Shown here in pieces: positions 1-10,524 of a stretch of DNA of 64,000 bases (positions are counted from its first letter, which is position 1; the number at the start of each line of letters is the position of its first letter). The DNA comes from Gymnothorax reevesii (taxonomy: Eukaryota; Chordata; Actinopteri; Anguilliformes; Muraenidae): contig CM056576.1 in assembly GCA_029721435.1 (NCBI GenBank), positions 63,321,876 through 63,385,875 of the forward strand, given 5' to 3'. Made by a program: the position numbers and the translations under genes. The notes under the pieces were generated by a model, which searched no databases, had not been told where the DNA came from, and saw nothing but the letters and a program-made list of their open reading frames with translations.

Positions 1-1096
1 AGGTCATTGCCTAGCAACAGAGAAACACCCTTTATAGGTAGACTTGACATAAGTCCCACCTTTACCTGTCCTGTAACTAAATCTGACTTCAAGAATATAG
101 AGCGCAGGGGTACAGATACAGTCCTCCCTTCAATACCTTGTACAAGTATGAAATCCCCTGAAGCGGTCTCATCACGTAACTCCAAGGAGTCCATCAACAA
201 AAGTGACTGAGAAGCTCCGGTATCCCTTAGGATATATATGGGGACAGGAGTAGTATGCTCATTCAGAGCCACAAATCCCTCTGACACAAATGGAAGAAAT
301 TCCTCCCTCATGAAGTCAGCTGTATCAGGCTTTTTAGCCCCACAAGAAGCAGGCAATTTAGCAGATTGGTTATCTACTACAGGGGTTTCTAACCTTGTTT
401 TCACAAAGGCATTTGGTTTGGTATCCTTTTCTTTTTCTTTCTTAGCTTTTAGGAACCAACAGTTAGTTGTAACATGACCAGATTTCTTGCAATAACTGCA
501 AACTAGACCACTTTTGTCACTGTCAGCTTTCACACTTTGATCAGACCTGTTACTGGATTTCTGAGCGCCATCACTAGATTTGTCTTTTTCTTTGGGTGAG
601 GAATCTTGGGTATCACCATAACCCTTTTTCTGAAATTGGGACCATCTATTATTCCTGCTTGACTGAAATTTGGACTTATGTGTGAGAACATATTCATCTG
701 CAAATTTGGCAGCTGATTGCAAATTCATTGCTCGCTTCTCATTAAGGTAGGTCTTAATATCATCCTTAACACAGTTCTTGAATTCTTCAACTAACACAAT
801 CTCTTTTAGTGAGTTGAAATCATCCTTGACCTCCATAGAAGTACACCAGCGCTCAAAGCAAACCTGCTTCTCATTAGCAAATTCAACATAAGTCTGATTT
901 TCAGATTTCTTCAGACCTCTGAATTTCTGTCGGTAAGCCTCTGGAACCAACTCATAAGCTCTCAAAATAACCTTTTTGACAACCTCATAATCAGAGGAAT
1001 CATCTGCAGACAAAGCCGAATACGCTTGTTGAGCAGTTCTGTCTTTTTAAAAGACTTCAAAACCCCTACGGTTGATGATGCCAAGAAATCATCCAT
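1..1096 (-). pseudogene. gag-protease of Gmr1-like element A (partial, one frameshift)
   Basis: The structural protein and protease part of the retrotransposon polyprotein. I place the start at the ATG at 1096 because it lies directly downstream of the primer-binding site and leader. A frameshift at an A-run near 1045-1055 separates the first ~15 codons from the rest; beyond it the frame stays open to the window edge. The N-terminal third carries LVPEAYRQKFR (about 920-960), followed by a charged linker and a zinc knuckle C-x2-C-x4-H-x4-C (CSYCKKSGHVTTNC, about 470-515). The protease region carries the LRDTGASQSLL-type active site near 200-235. Compared with copy B this copy has nine extra bases near 230-240 that keep the frame, and it lacks copy B's stop at the gag-protease junction, so A is the better preserved copy here. 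The product would form particles in the cytoplasm; whether it is expressed is unknown. Confidence 0.75.
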
Positions 1097-1190
1097 TGCT
1101 GTTGTCAATATATTTATATAGGAAAATTCACAAAAACAATTTTAGAATCTGAAATGTTAGATTTTCAATAAATTACTCACAAAATGGTCT

Positions 1191-1211
1191 ATCCCGGACC
1201 TTGAGCCCCCA
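1191..1211 (-). other. Primer-binding site, tRNA-Pro-like
   Basis: The plus strand reads ATCCCGGAC, four bases, then AGCCCCCA. It resembles the 3' end of tRNA-Pro (ATCCCGGACGAGCCCCCA) with a short internal difference. It lies between LTR and gag, where reverse transcription is primed. It is about 10-19 bases from the LTR edge, somewhat further than usual. Confidence 0.5.
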
Positions 1212-1220
1212 ATTTATTCA

Positions 1221-1701
1221 GGCCCCAATTTGTTTTTACATTTATAACACAATAGCAACAGCAAGGGATGACAGACACAGTTTTAAAAACTCAAACACAT
1301 TTAATTATCAAACACCATAACAACTAACTAACCTAAAGACCAAGATTGAATTATGTACAAAACATAAATATTTACAATCCCTTTTCGTGGGGGTGGCTTG
1401 GTGATGTCCTGGATGATGAAAATGCTCAAACACAGGCAAAGAAATCCACAAAAGAAACGTCACAGGTCTTGAACAGAATGGTAGGTCTGGTCATCTTCTT
1501 GCAATTTCTCCTACTACTTTACTGTCTCAATTCTTTTCCTTATATACTCTTCTGCAGACCCCACCCACATTTAGACCTCTTTTTTTTAATTTTCTGAGAC
1601 TTGCCCCAGACATGTCCAGGACATGTCCAAACATGACTCCAGTCTGAGCTTAACAAAAAAAATGTAAATACTGCCATCTAGTGGCCTATATTCACATTAC
1701 A
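1221..1701 (-). repeat. 5' LTR of Gmr1-like copy A
   Basis: About 480 bp, almost identical to 21911-22390. On the minus strand it begins TGTAATGTGAATATAGG at 1701. The inner edge is uncertain: a canonical CA end would fall at 1231, but ten further bases (GGCCCCAATT) are also shared with the other LTR. Confidence 0.85.
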
Positions 1702-1809
1702 ATTTAAAGTGAGCGCATTCAGCGTCCAAAAAATCCACTGGAAACAATACATCAATGACCTCAAATTAGGGCTGGGCGATATCTTGGCATTTTAATCTAT
1801 ATCGATATA

Positions 1810-2342
1810 CACTGCCCGTCCAAAAAAAAAGTCGTCGCACACTCAAATACTTAGTTGGAACCCCTGAAGCTTTGATTACAGTGCATATTCGTCTTGTCAT
1901 TGTTTTGACAAATATATGCAATGCCAGAACATTTATTTTTGATCAAAAATGCCATAATTTTTGGCCGAGATCTTGTCTTCTCGATATAACGGTTGAACCA
2001 CTCAGTGGGCTCTCTTGAGCAGATCCCAATAACTTAATGTGTTTAAGGTCAGGACTTGGTGGTGGCAAATTTATTTGTGAAAATGATTCCTCATACTCGT
2101 TTTTGTCATTTATGGTTTTCTTTGCCAATTACAGGCCAATAACTTGCCTGTTCTGAAATACATTAACATCTTTTCCACCATCAAGGAGTGTCTCTTCCAA
2201 CATGATTTTTTAGCGACGCGCTTCATCAGTCAGGGTAAAAATTATTATTGCCGGCCCGAAAATATTAATAATCGCAATAATGATCAAATTAAAGAATTTG
2301 TTCATTAATTTCCAAACGGTGACTTTTTTTGGCCGGGCAGTG
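1810..2342. mobile_element. Tc1/mariner-type MITE with TA duplication
   Basis: The ends are inverted repeats, CACTGCCCGTCCAAAAAAAA at the left and the complement of TTTTTTTGGCCGGGCAGTG at the right, flanked on both sides by TA. TA duplication is the hallmark of Tc1/mariner insertion. The 533-bp interior has no usable transposase frame. It sits just inside a sequence beginning GGGCTGGGCGATAT (1769), which resembles the ends of a common hAT-type repeat, so this may be an element within an element. Confidence 0.75.
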
Positions 2343-2344
2343 TA

Positions 2345-3369
2345 TTTCTAAACAAGACATAACATGGGAAAATATCGTTTGTATCAATATGGTTCATTTT
2401 GCGTTAAAATGACAATACATGGGCCGCAAGTCCGCACCCATTTCTCCTCTCCCGCTATGTGTCCGACAACACGGTGGCTGAGTTCGCCGCAGAAGAGGGG
2501 TTGGTTAGTCAACACAAATAGTTCGTCTGCAAACAAGCTACCGTTAATCAACTACTTGGTTTTCTGTGGATTAAAAATCCGTAAACATTCGTTCAAATGC
2601 GAATGAGAGACAGTGTCATGGAATTAGAGCAATGCTCAGATACAGCAAATGGGAATCTGCTACCACTAACGTGCAAAGGGAAATTAAATTTGTTTGGTAA
2701 TAAATAAAGCTGTGGAGAACTAACTGTGTCAATCAACTGTGTTGATTAAAAATTGATTCTCCGATTCTGGATCGATGCTCATTTTCATTCCTAAAGATCC
2801 ATTTGTACGTCCAAAGATCGGCCTTTTAACATGGCCCCTATATTTTTCCTGCCACAAATTGATTCCCCTTAATTCTGAATCATTGCGCAATCGCCAGCTG
2901 TTGGTAATGTAATGCACACGTTAAAAAAAAGGGAAAAAATGGGAAATGTGGAAGATGCTGAACTTGCGCAATACTAGAGCCATGCACCCGACGCTGAACA
3001 AAATGGAAAGCAATCCCCACCCCCCACTTCCCCTCCGGGTCTTTCACCACACATTGCTTCCCGGTCTGTGGGAAACACTGACATATAATGATAGTTTGGT
3101 TAGCTACAAATAAGCTACAGTACATAAAAGATAAAAATTTACATAAATAACACAAAATATGATACTATACATCACTTGGTATTCATTAGAAGACTGAAAA
3201 TTTGTAGATATTTTCAAGAAGGAGCAGGAAGAAGCAAGAATGCTTATCAAGTCCGACCCCATCATTACAGTAACAGTATGAATACAGTTCTTTTTTGACC
3301 CGAAAGTAATACTCACCAAGATATCTTTATCATTGCAATTTCCACCTTCCCCACATCATTAAATCATGA
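2345..3369. other. No gene seen; probable old repeat sequence
   Basis: I see no coding exon, RNA gene or clear element ends. The first part may be the remaining half of the hAT-like repeat interrupted by the MITE at 1810-2342. Confidence 0.4.
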
Positions 3370-3800
3370 TTTTTTTTTGAGCGCCGCCCCATCTCTGTAT
3401 CTGTCCATGATTAATTTCATATATTTCCTTTTAAACTGTGCAATATTATTGCTTTGCCTAATGTCGTTATCAAGGTTATTCCACAGGACCACCCCACAAA
3501 CTGAGATGCACATGCTTTTTTGTGTCGTGTGGACACAAGCTTGTTTCAGATTTAATTTCCCTCTTAGCTCATATCTTGCCCCTGTCACTGAATAATTTCT
3601 GAATGTTTCTTGGGAGTAGATTGTGTCTTGCTTTAAATATGATTTGTAGAGTTTTAAATTTTATTAGATCCATGAATTTCAGAATGTTTGATTTTAAAAA
3701 CAGTACATTTGTGTGTTCTTGGTAACCCACATGATGCATCAACCTTACTGCTCTTTTTGCAATGTGCATATTTTTTGTAAGTTGCCCCTGTAAGTATTAC
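3370..3800 (-). pseudogene. LINE reverse-transcriptase C-terminal remnant
   Basis: Two minus-strand frames (3569-3769 and 3364-3588) together resemble the last ~140 residues of a non-LTR reverse transcriptase of the Jockey/L2/CR1 kind. The recognisable blocks are KRAVRLMHHVGYQEHTNVLF, then LIKFKTLQIIFKARHNLLP, then CGVVLWNNLDNDIR followed by FKRKY. A frameshift near 3575-3590 separates them. This is a 5'-truncated dead copy lying inside the presumed dnajc27 intron. The family assignment below superfamily level is inference. Confidence 0.65.
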
Positions 3801-4736
3801 CCCCATACACCTGAAATTGACTTGGTGTATTGAAAGATGATAATGAGTACTAACTTTTGTCGAATACCCCACCTTCGCACGCACGCAACTTTTCGAAATA
3901 AATGGATTTTTAGCCGAAGCTCTCAACAGGCTTACAATGGTTGTGAATCAGGCATCGCGTTGCCATTCAAAGAAAACGCTATTTTTTTCATCATTAACAA
4001 GGCTCCAAGTAGCTCCACACTTGATTGCTAGAATTCCGAGGGCCCTGACATTTAAAACGAGGCACTGAGAACTTTGAAAATGCACCAGTAGTTTATTAAA
4101 AAATACTATTTATGCAAACAGTACCTCAATGTAGTTTCCAGTCGCCTCCATCTTGAGAGTCAGGATAAGTCGATTGATGAGCATGAACGAATAGGAAGGA
4201 TATGGGAACAGATTGCAATCTATTCGTTCGCGCTCGTCAATCGGCTTATTGGGAGTTTCAAGGTATTCGACAATAGTACTCATTATCATGTTTCAATACA
4301 CCCCCCAAGTCAATTTCACACTGGAATTCTCCTTTAAGCAAGATTCAGTCACAAGATATCATAGAGAGCCAGTTAAGTACTTCAACTACTTTAGAAACAG
4401 ATGACTGTGGGGTGGGGTCTGTTTAGCCATAGAGCCTATTTACCTTATTAACGACAAAATAGTTACGCTGCTGACAATTGGGTCCTTTCACTTTACTATG
4501 GTAAACTGTACCATCTCCGTGTGAGAGCTGGCTATTATGGGCATTTACGTTTATAGCGTTGCTGCCAGACCAGGTTAGAAGTTCAGGGGGATGTTCGGGA
4601 GGGTGTGTGGGGAGGATTCAATAGCGCGGCTCCACCAAACCATTATGACTGCGCAGACTCCAAATGTGCAACATGAAAGCACCCTTATTGAGGATATTTT
4701 GGCTCTATTTTTGTTGAATGGGAGTGAATGAAGACA
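3801..4736. other. No gene seen
   Basis: The segment has no long frame with a recognisable domain. Two short stretches at 4150-4250 are weakly complementary (ATTCGTTC-type segments around an AGTCGATTGATGAGC core), suggesting a decayed small inverted repeat. Confidence 0.3.
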
Positions 4737-5060
4737 CGTCGTCCATGTTTTGTACCAGGGGTTCTCAACTGGTCTCACTTTTTCCCCATGGTCATTACTT
4801 CGCGATCCACTTTAATAGAATCGAAACCAAGCAAATATATTTCTTCAAAAACAGCCTTTGAAAACACATTAGCAATATTTTCAAACATACATAACATTAA
4901 TTTTTATGTACAAAGTGCATTTCAGAGCTCATTAAGAAAATGAGGACCAAGAAAGCTGCATTAGTGAATAAAATGCAATAAAATACCAAAACTGCACAAA
5001 ATAAATAAGGACACAAAACAAAATATTTAACTTCTATGAATATTTCTGCACTCAGAGCGC
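4737..5060 (+). repeat. Dispersed repeat, copy 1 of a pair with 56618-56957
   Basis: The sequence from GGGGTTCTCAACTGGTCTCA through a block with AACAGC and TTTGAAAACACATTAGC to a GAATATTTCT end recurs at 56618-56957 in the same order. The start resembles hAT-type MITE ends common in fish, but I cannot place both ends. Confidence 0.6.
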
Positions 5061-5076
5061 AAAATGAGGAGGAACT

Positions 5077-5880
5077 GTAATGTACCGATCAGGAACCAAT
5101 CGCGAGAACCAGGAAATGCAGTAGAGCTTGTTTTATTGGCAAAAGGGGAGAACCCCCGCAGGGCAGAAAGCAACAGTACAGAAAGCAACAGAGTCCACAA
5201 TCCAAAAGTCAAAATCCAGTTGGGCAAAAATAGTATCAAAAACCAGGGCAGCAATCACAGTAATTGTAGTTGGACAGAAATGGGTCTGGTACACAGGAAT
5301 AGTTCTATCAGAGAAGCAAGCAAGAATCCACAGGACGTAATCCGAATCGTTACCAGGGCAGCAAACAGATCTCATAGTCGGGCAGAAAAGTGGTCAAAAC
5401 ACACAGATGCAACAATAATCCAAAATCACAAAGGCAAAAATCAAAAGTCGGGCAATCCAGTCAGAAAGATAAACACTGAGAAATCAAAGCGTGAAACGTG
5501 GCACGAGAAAACTAAGGAGAACGATCTGACAAGAGAGTGAACCAAACAGACATCTTATATACACATCCAGGGTAAACACATGAACAGGGAGAACAGGTGC
5601 AATCAATGGTAACAATGATCAGGGAGAGACACGAGGAATAAACTAATTACATGAATTTGGCAAATGCCAAGATGCAGACAAGGATCACAAGACAATCCTA
5701 TGAACAAACCACAGTTCCGATTAAGGAGTACTAAAGTGTATAGTCTAAAGAAAAGGAGAGCAAGAGATATAAATGGAAAACTGCAGCAGAGATAATTAGG
5801 AATAGGCAAGGAGGGCGGAGATTAGAATCGGGCGACTGCTGAGAGATCGTTAGTCAATTAGTATGTGCAGCTATACAATC
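5077..5880 (-). repeat. Probable solo LTR, minus orientation
   Basis: Read on the minus strand, this stretch has a TATA-type box (TGTATATAAG, about 5548-5560) and a long transcribed region of short pyrimidine-rich phrases containing GACTTTTG and CTGCCCTG. A polyadenylation signal CCAATAAAACAAGC follows at about 5125-5140, and the end is near TACATTACA (5077). That layout is an LTR promoter, R region and polyadenylation site. No internal retroelement sequence adjoins it, so a solo LTR is the simplest reading. The outer edge is approximate. The long plus-strand frame across it (5064-5540) is low-complexity antisense noise. Confidence 0.5.
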
Positions 5881-8169
5881 CCGGATGTTAGTAAAAAAAG
5901 TTAGTAAAAATATACAATGTTAATAAGGGTTAGTAATTATCGAAAACAATTACCTATTAGTACGGTTAGTAGATAGTAAAAGAGAGAGGAAGGAAGCACA
6001 CGAGATAATGAAGGAAGATTGAAAACCCAGAAACCAATAAATCACCCAAATGAGTGACATGCAAGACTAGGGACCGTGGGCAAAGACCTACATAAGACAA
6101 GACAGGTTAGACGCAGTGCTATGCATGAAAAGGAAAAGGGTATTCTAGGTTCTCTCTTTCCAGAACAACAATGACGACGACTAAAGCCTTCAATATGAAG
6201 GTCAGCCACCCCATCACTTGACCTAAATATTTTGCCAGATTTTTGCAACTTTGGTGTATACCCATGTGCAAAGCAGGAAAGAAATTAGATGTAATATCAT
6301 GGAATATGTAATGTTCAGAAAGTAATGTGAAAATGCTGTTACTTGGATTAAATTAGCCCCTTTGTGCAGAAGCCAAATATGGCTATTTATGCATTACTCT
6401 ATTTAATGCTTTATGATTCAAGATTTAAGCTTCATAGAGAAATGGAATATGGCTTAACTGATATATTACACTTGCAGCATTTAATATGTCATAGTATTTC
6501 AGTTTATTTTCATGATTTTGGTAGAGCGGTGTTTCCCAAACCTCTCCTGGCGTACCCCTTGTCCTGCATGCTTTAGATCTCTCCCTGCTCCAGCCCAGGT
6601 GATTCAAATGATTCGCTTATCAACAACCAGCTTTTGGGGTAAATTATTACCTATTCATTTGAATTACCAGTGATTCAAAAGCACATTTTACCTGACAATC
6701 AACATTTCAAGCGGTAACTGAAAAAAAAACTGCCTTTGTTCCCCAGACCAAAAACAACAAGGAGAACCCAAGCTGTTACCAGCACTTGTTCCAAAACCCA
6801 GTCTCTGTCATGGTAGGGGGTGCGTCAGAGCGCATGGCATGGTGACTTTCACAAGTGCACTACAGAAAGACACAGAAGTGGACTGCTTATGCAGCCTGAC
6901 TTGTAAGTGTTCTTAAGACATCTTTTTCAGAATAGGGGTTTTATATTTAATTCAGTTTAGCATAAATGTGCGCATTTTGCAATCATAATTTCAAAGTGCT
7001 CCTTGAAGGAAATAAAAATATAGTTAGAGACAAATATAACCATAAAAATCAGAGTAACGCAATTTACCAACTCATAAATACTGAATAATGTTAAAATATT
7101 TCAGGAATGACCCTATGGCATTATAAAGCATATTCAGGAAGAGGGAAGATTATCAAACTCTTGGTTACAGAACAAAATATGATGATGGCTAAAGGTAGAC
7201 AATTACAAGATACATGCAGTAATCGTGGATGCAAATTTTGCCCATTTTTCAATGAAAGTTCAAATAAACAGTCAAACTGCTAATTAATCTGAATGACCAC
7301 ACAACATCTAAAAAAAAAGCTCAAAGCTTAACTCTCTGGAATAAAAATCTACCCATTTGACTGCTCCAAATGTCCTTCATTTATTTGTAATTGCCAAAAA
7401 TACAGAAATCAGAGGATGCTGGAATAAAAGAAGATACAAAAAATCCAACATACAAACACAATCACCTAATATGTCCAAAATAAATTGTTCAGCAAACGTG
7501 TGGAAAATATATTCATTCTTACCCACTCAGGTGAAATATTAAACCAAGTAAGCACTGCACAAGATGTTGAGCACTCTCATGTGAACGGAGAACTATGCAG
7601 AAATTTGGGAGCAAACACCCAACGGACGTGTCATTAGGTTTTCCCAGGAAACCATGCTGAACTACTCCAAAATTCTTGACAAATCTTGAGGGAATATAGG
7701 CTTTTAAGTAAAAAATATTAACCTTTCATTAGTACAAAACATTTGTACAAAAATTTGAGGAGTGCTTCTCAAGCCTTATATACTGCTTCAAGGTTGACAA
7801 GCTCAGCTTTCCCATTGACATGTCAGAAAAGATGTTAATACAATGACCATACAGATTCCTAATTCAAATATCGACAGACCATACCGTTATAACAAACAAC
7901 TGCGCAAAATTGCATACTCCCCCCCCCAAGATTGTGACTGACCACAAGCAATTCACCAAAGACGATAGCCTCACCGTTACTGGAAGCAGACAAGTTATGA
8001 CAAAGAAATTCATAAGTGAAATGCCGTTCGTTCGCATTATTACACAACAGCAACAAATACAATAATAATAATACTAAAGCAGGTAATTTGACTTACAGAT
8101 CTTTGCTATCACTAATTAGATTTAGGCAACATTGCCTTCAATTTCAGGTCTTTCAAAGTGACTACTCAC
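5881..8169 (-). other. Presumed dnajc27 intron 1, right part
   Basis: This is non-coding sequence downstream of the exon-1 donor on the minus strand. I searched it by eye for the expected next coding block (after the GTPase P-loop lysine) and did not find it. At 6530-6640 there is a fragment starting GTGTTTCCCAAACC that resembles a common fish hAT-type repeat. The rest shows nothing recognisable. Confidence 0.5.
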
Positions 8170-8256
8170 CTTTCCAACCTCTGCATTTCCTAAGCTGATA
8201 ACTTTCACCCGGAGGGATTTTTTGCTCTCGCGTCTCTTCTGTAAATTCGTCTCCAT
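8170..8256 (-). CDS. dnajc27: dnajc27 (RBJ) coding exon 1
   Basis: The exon encodes 29 residues beginning METN, a basic stretch, then KVISLGNAEVGK, and stops exactly at a splice donor (AAG|GTGAGT on the minus strand, 8170/8169). Vertebrate DNAJC27 (RBJ), a Rab-like GTPase with a C-terminal J domain, begins with the same layout: a short basic leader, beta-1 strand KVIS, then the P-loop GNAEVGK, with the serine of GKS on the next exon. The J domain recruits Hsp70, and the protein has been linked to MEK/ERK signalling. The exon ends in phase 0 and the ATG at 8256 is the only in-frame start near the match. No later exon was found down to position 1, so intron 1 exceeds 8.1 kb here. The recognition comes from the family's N-terminus; only 29 residues are available. 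Confidence 0.85.
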
Positions 8257-8950
8257 AATTAAAATGAACTCCGATGCCAGCTAACTAACCTACTTCACCA
8301 AATAACGCACATAGCTAGATAGCTCGCCGGGTTGCTAGCGACGGGCAGCCGGGTGTTCATTAACAAGCTAGCCAGCTAGCTCGTTTGCAAGCTAGCCAAA
8401 TAAGCGTTTGGTTCGCCTGTATGCTTAGTTACTGGCAAGCTAGTCAGCGACCAACTTGGATAGCTACTGTGCACACAAACTTACAATCGAGCAAAATTCG
8501 AAACCGATATCTTTACAAAGGCCAAACATATAGCTATATAAATAATCTTATTTTGCTTTTCAGGGCTGCCGAATACGAAATTGATAGCCACGGGTCTGCT
8601 AAGAAGCCAGTTACCCTGCTGTATCTAGAATTATGAATGATTCGTACCACCATGTCACGCGTGCCGACTGAAAATGATTGGCTACCAAGAGACACAAACA
8701 CGCAATATTGATCACAAGCCGTAATGTCACCAATTTCGCCTACAGTTCTAGAACCCGATTTCCATGGCAATAATACAAAGGGAGCCACTAGCAGACCAAT
8801 ATCGTTACGGTGCTTGCGCTGCTGCTGTTCTTTTATCCCTCTGAATTCCCTAGTTTCATAGCTTCCAACCAGACCTTGTGTAGCTATATTTAGCAAACGT
8901 AAATACAAAATGCAGATTCGCCACTGAGAAAAAATGACAAAACTTCAAAT
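8257..8950 (-). promoter_or_regulatory. 5' UTR and promoter region of dnajc27 (inferred)
   Basis: This lies directly upstream of the start codon on the minus strand. It contains a CTAGC-rich stretch (8300-8400) and scattered CpGs, and no clear TATA box close to the start. Its role is inferred from position only. Confidence 0.4.
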
Positions 8951-9149
8951 TAAACTTGTCTTGATAAGTGGTGAAAAGATAATAACATTTTTCAATTGAA
9001 AAACATTGACAAGCGAAAGAAATTTTTTTTAAGCATTTTTGTTTTTTATGGAAACATTAAGCGCCTTGTCATCGCCTCACCACAAAAACCATTGATCTAG
9101 CGGTCCAGTCCGACAGGTGGCGGTGCTTTTCTGTTTTTAGACACATCTC
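8951..9149. other. No feature seen
   Basis: AT-rich sequence with no recognisable gene or element end. Confidence 0.3.
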
Positions 9150-9940
9150 TTATGGCAACCGTTTTAACATTTAAGAGCTAGACTGGATATGTATTAAAGA
9201 TATCTGTAATTCAGTTCTTCCCTGTCAAAAAGAACATTTCAGATATCCACAATGACATTCTTCCTAAGACAAATGACGTCACTTTTGCCATTCATGTGTA
9301 GTGGGCTTTCAATTTCAGATATCCACAATTACATTCTGGATACTGCAATTGAATTCTTAAGAGGCAAAACTCCCATTTCAGATATCTTCAATCCAATTGT
9401 TACTCGTCATAATATTCATTTCAGAAGTCCAAAATGAAAAACTATTCCAGATATCCAGAATGTAATTCTGATTATCCAAAATACGTTGTGACTAGTAAAA
9501 ATGTCACTATGGATATCTACAATTCATATTATGACTAGTAAAAATGTGATTTAAGATATCTACAATTAGAATTATGACTAGCAACAATACAATTGCAGAT
9601 ATCCATAAAAGTATTGATGATATCTGTTGGCGGGAAGACAGGACTAGTTTTTTATTTTGGATATCTGAAATGAAAATTATGACTAGTAACAATTGGATTG
9701 AAGACATCTGAAATGGGAGTTTTTCCTAGAAAGAATTCAATTGCAGATATCCAAAATCTAATTGTGGATATCTGAAATTGAAAGCGCAATACACATGAAT
9801 GGCAAAAGTGACGTCATTTCTCCTAGGACGAATGTCATTGTGGATATCAGAAGTGTTCTTTTTGACGAGGAAGAATTGAATTACAGGTATCTGCAATACA
9901 TATCCAGTCTAGCTATTAAATGTTAAAACAGCCACTTACA
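9150..9940. repeat. GATATC-rich foldback element (~0.8 kb)
   Basis: The outer ~230 bp on each side are inverted copies: GTTTTAACATTTAAGAGCTA at the left pairs with TAGCTATTAAATGTTAAAAC at the right. Inside, the arms share AATGACGTCA, a CAGATATC motif and GAATTC blocks in mirrored order. The centre (9400-9700) is built from short phrases, GATATCT and ATTATGACTAGTAA, repeated in both orientations. No protein is encoded. Similar GATATCT phrases continue to about 10060, so the right limit is soft. Confidence 0.75.
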
Positions 9941-10339
9941 GTTTTAAAGGATTTTTAGATATCTTAAATTTAGTTTTGACTAGTACAATCAAAGTTGGAC
10001 ACATCTTAAAATAACATTTCTACTCGTAAGAATGTTATTGCAGATATCTTTAATTACCATTCTGCTATCATGGATAGGCCTATCTAAAATGTAATTAGGC
10101 CTACAGATAGGAGTGTGGTTCGATTAAACGTGAAAACGGCTTGCCATACATCTCTCTCATTTGCAAGGAAGCATCCTAAGTAGGTGGGCCTGGTCAAGGG
10201 GAAGTAAACATTTGTCCTTCCATAACCAACTTTATTTTGGACATTATGTATATCCCACACTAGAGCAGAATAGGGAAATTATAAAGTAAGGCTAACTTGC
10301 TAAATTGACGCAAAAAGATTCATCATGCTGCATACCTTT
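9941..10339. other. No gene seen; left flank of the giant palindrome
   Basis: The first ~120 bp still contain GATATCT phrases like the foldback element. The rest shows no recognisable feature. Confidence 0.4.
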
Positions 10340-10524
10340 AATGAATGACATTGTTAAAGGGATAGCTCACTTTTTTGAAGTGGGGTTGTATGAGCTACAA
10401 ATTGCCACTACTTACATTAGATACAGTAGAAAGCTCTCTGATCTCCTCCAGGTAGCAGCACCAGCGCATAGTGCTGGGTGGAAATTTAGGCGATACACTG
10501 TTGTGAACGGGAACAGGGAAACAG

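Larger units (their letters stand above)
1..1701 (-). mobile_element. Gmr1-like Ty3/Gypsy retrotransposon, copy A (5' part)
   Basis: This is the 5' end of an LTR retrotransposon read on the minus strand: LTR (1221-1701), primer-binding site (1191-1211), then gag and protease running off the left edge of the window. Nucleotides 1-1040 match 25640-26650 of copy B almost base for base, and the LTR matches 21911-22390. The pol domains lie outside the window, so the assignment to the Gmr1-like group rests on copy B, where the domain order is visible. Confidence 0.85.

Noticed and set aside
5064..5540. 158-codon plus-strand frame
   Set aside because: It is antisense to a probable LTR, low in complexity (repeated Asn, Ser, Lys, Arg) and has no domain.
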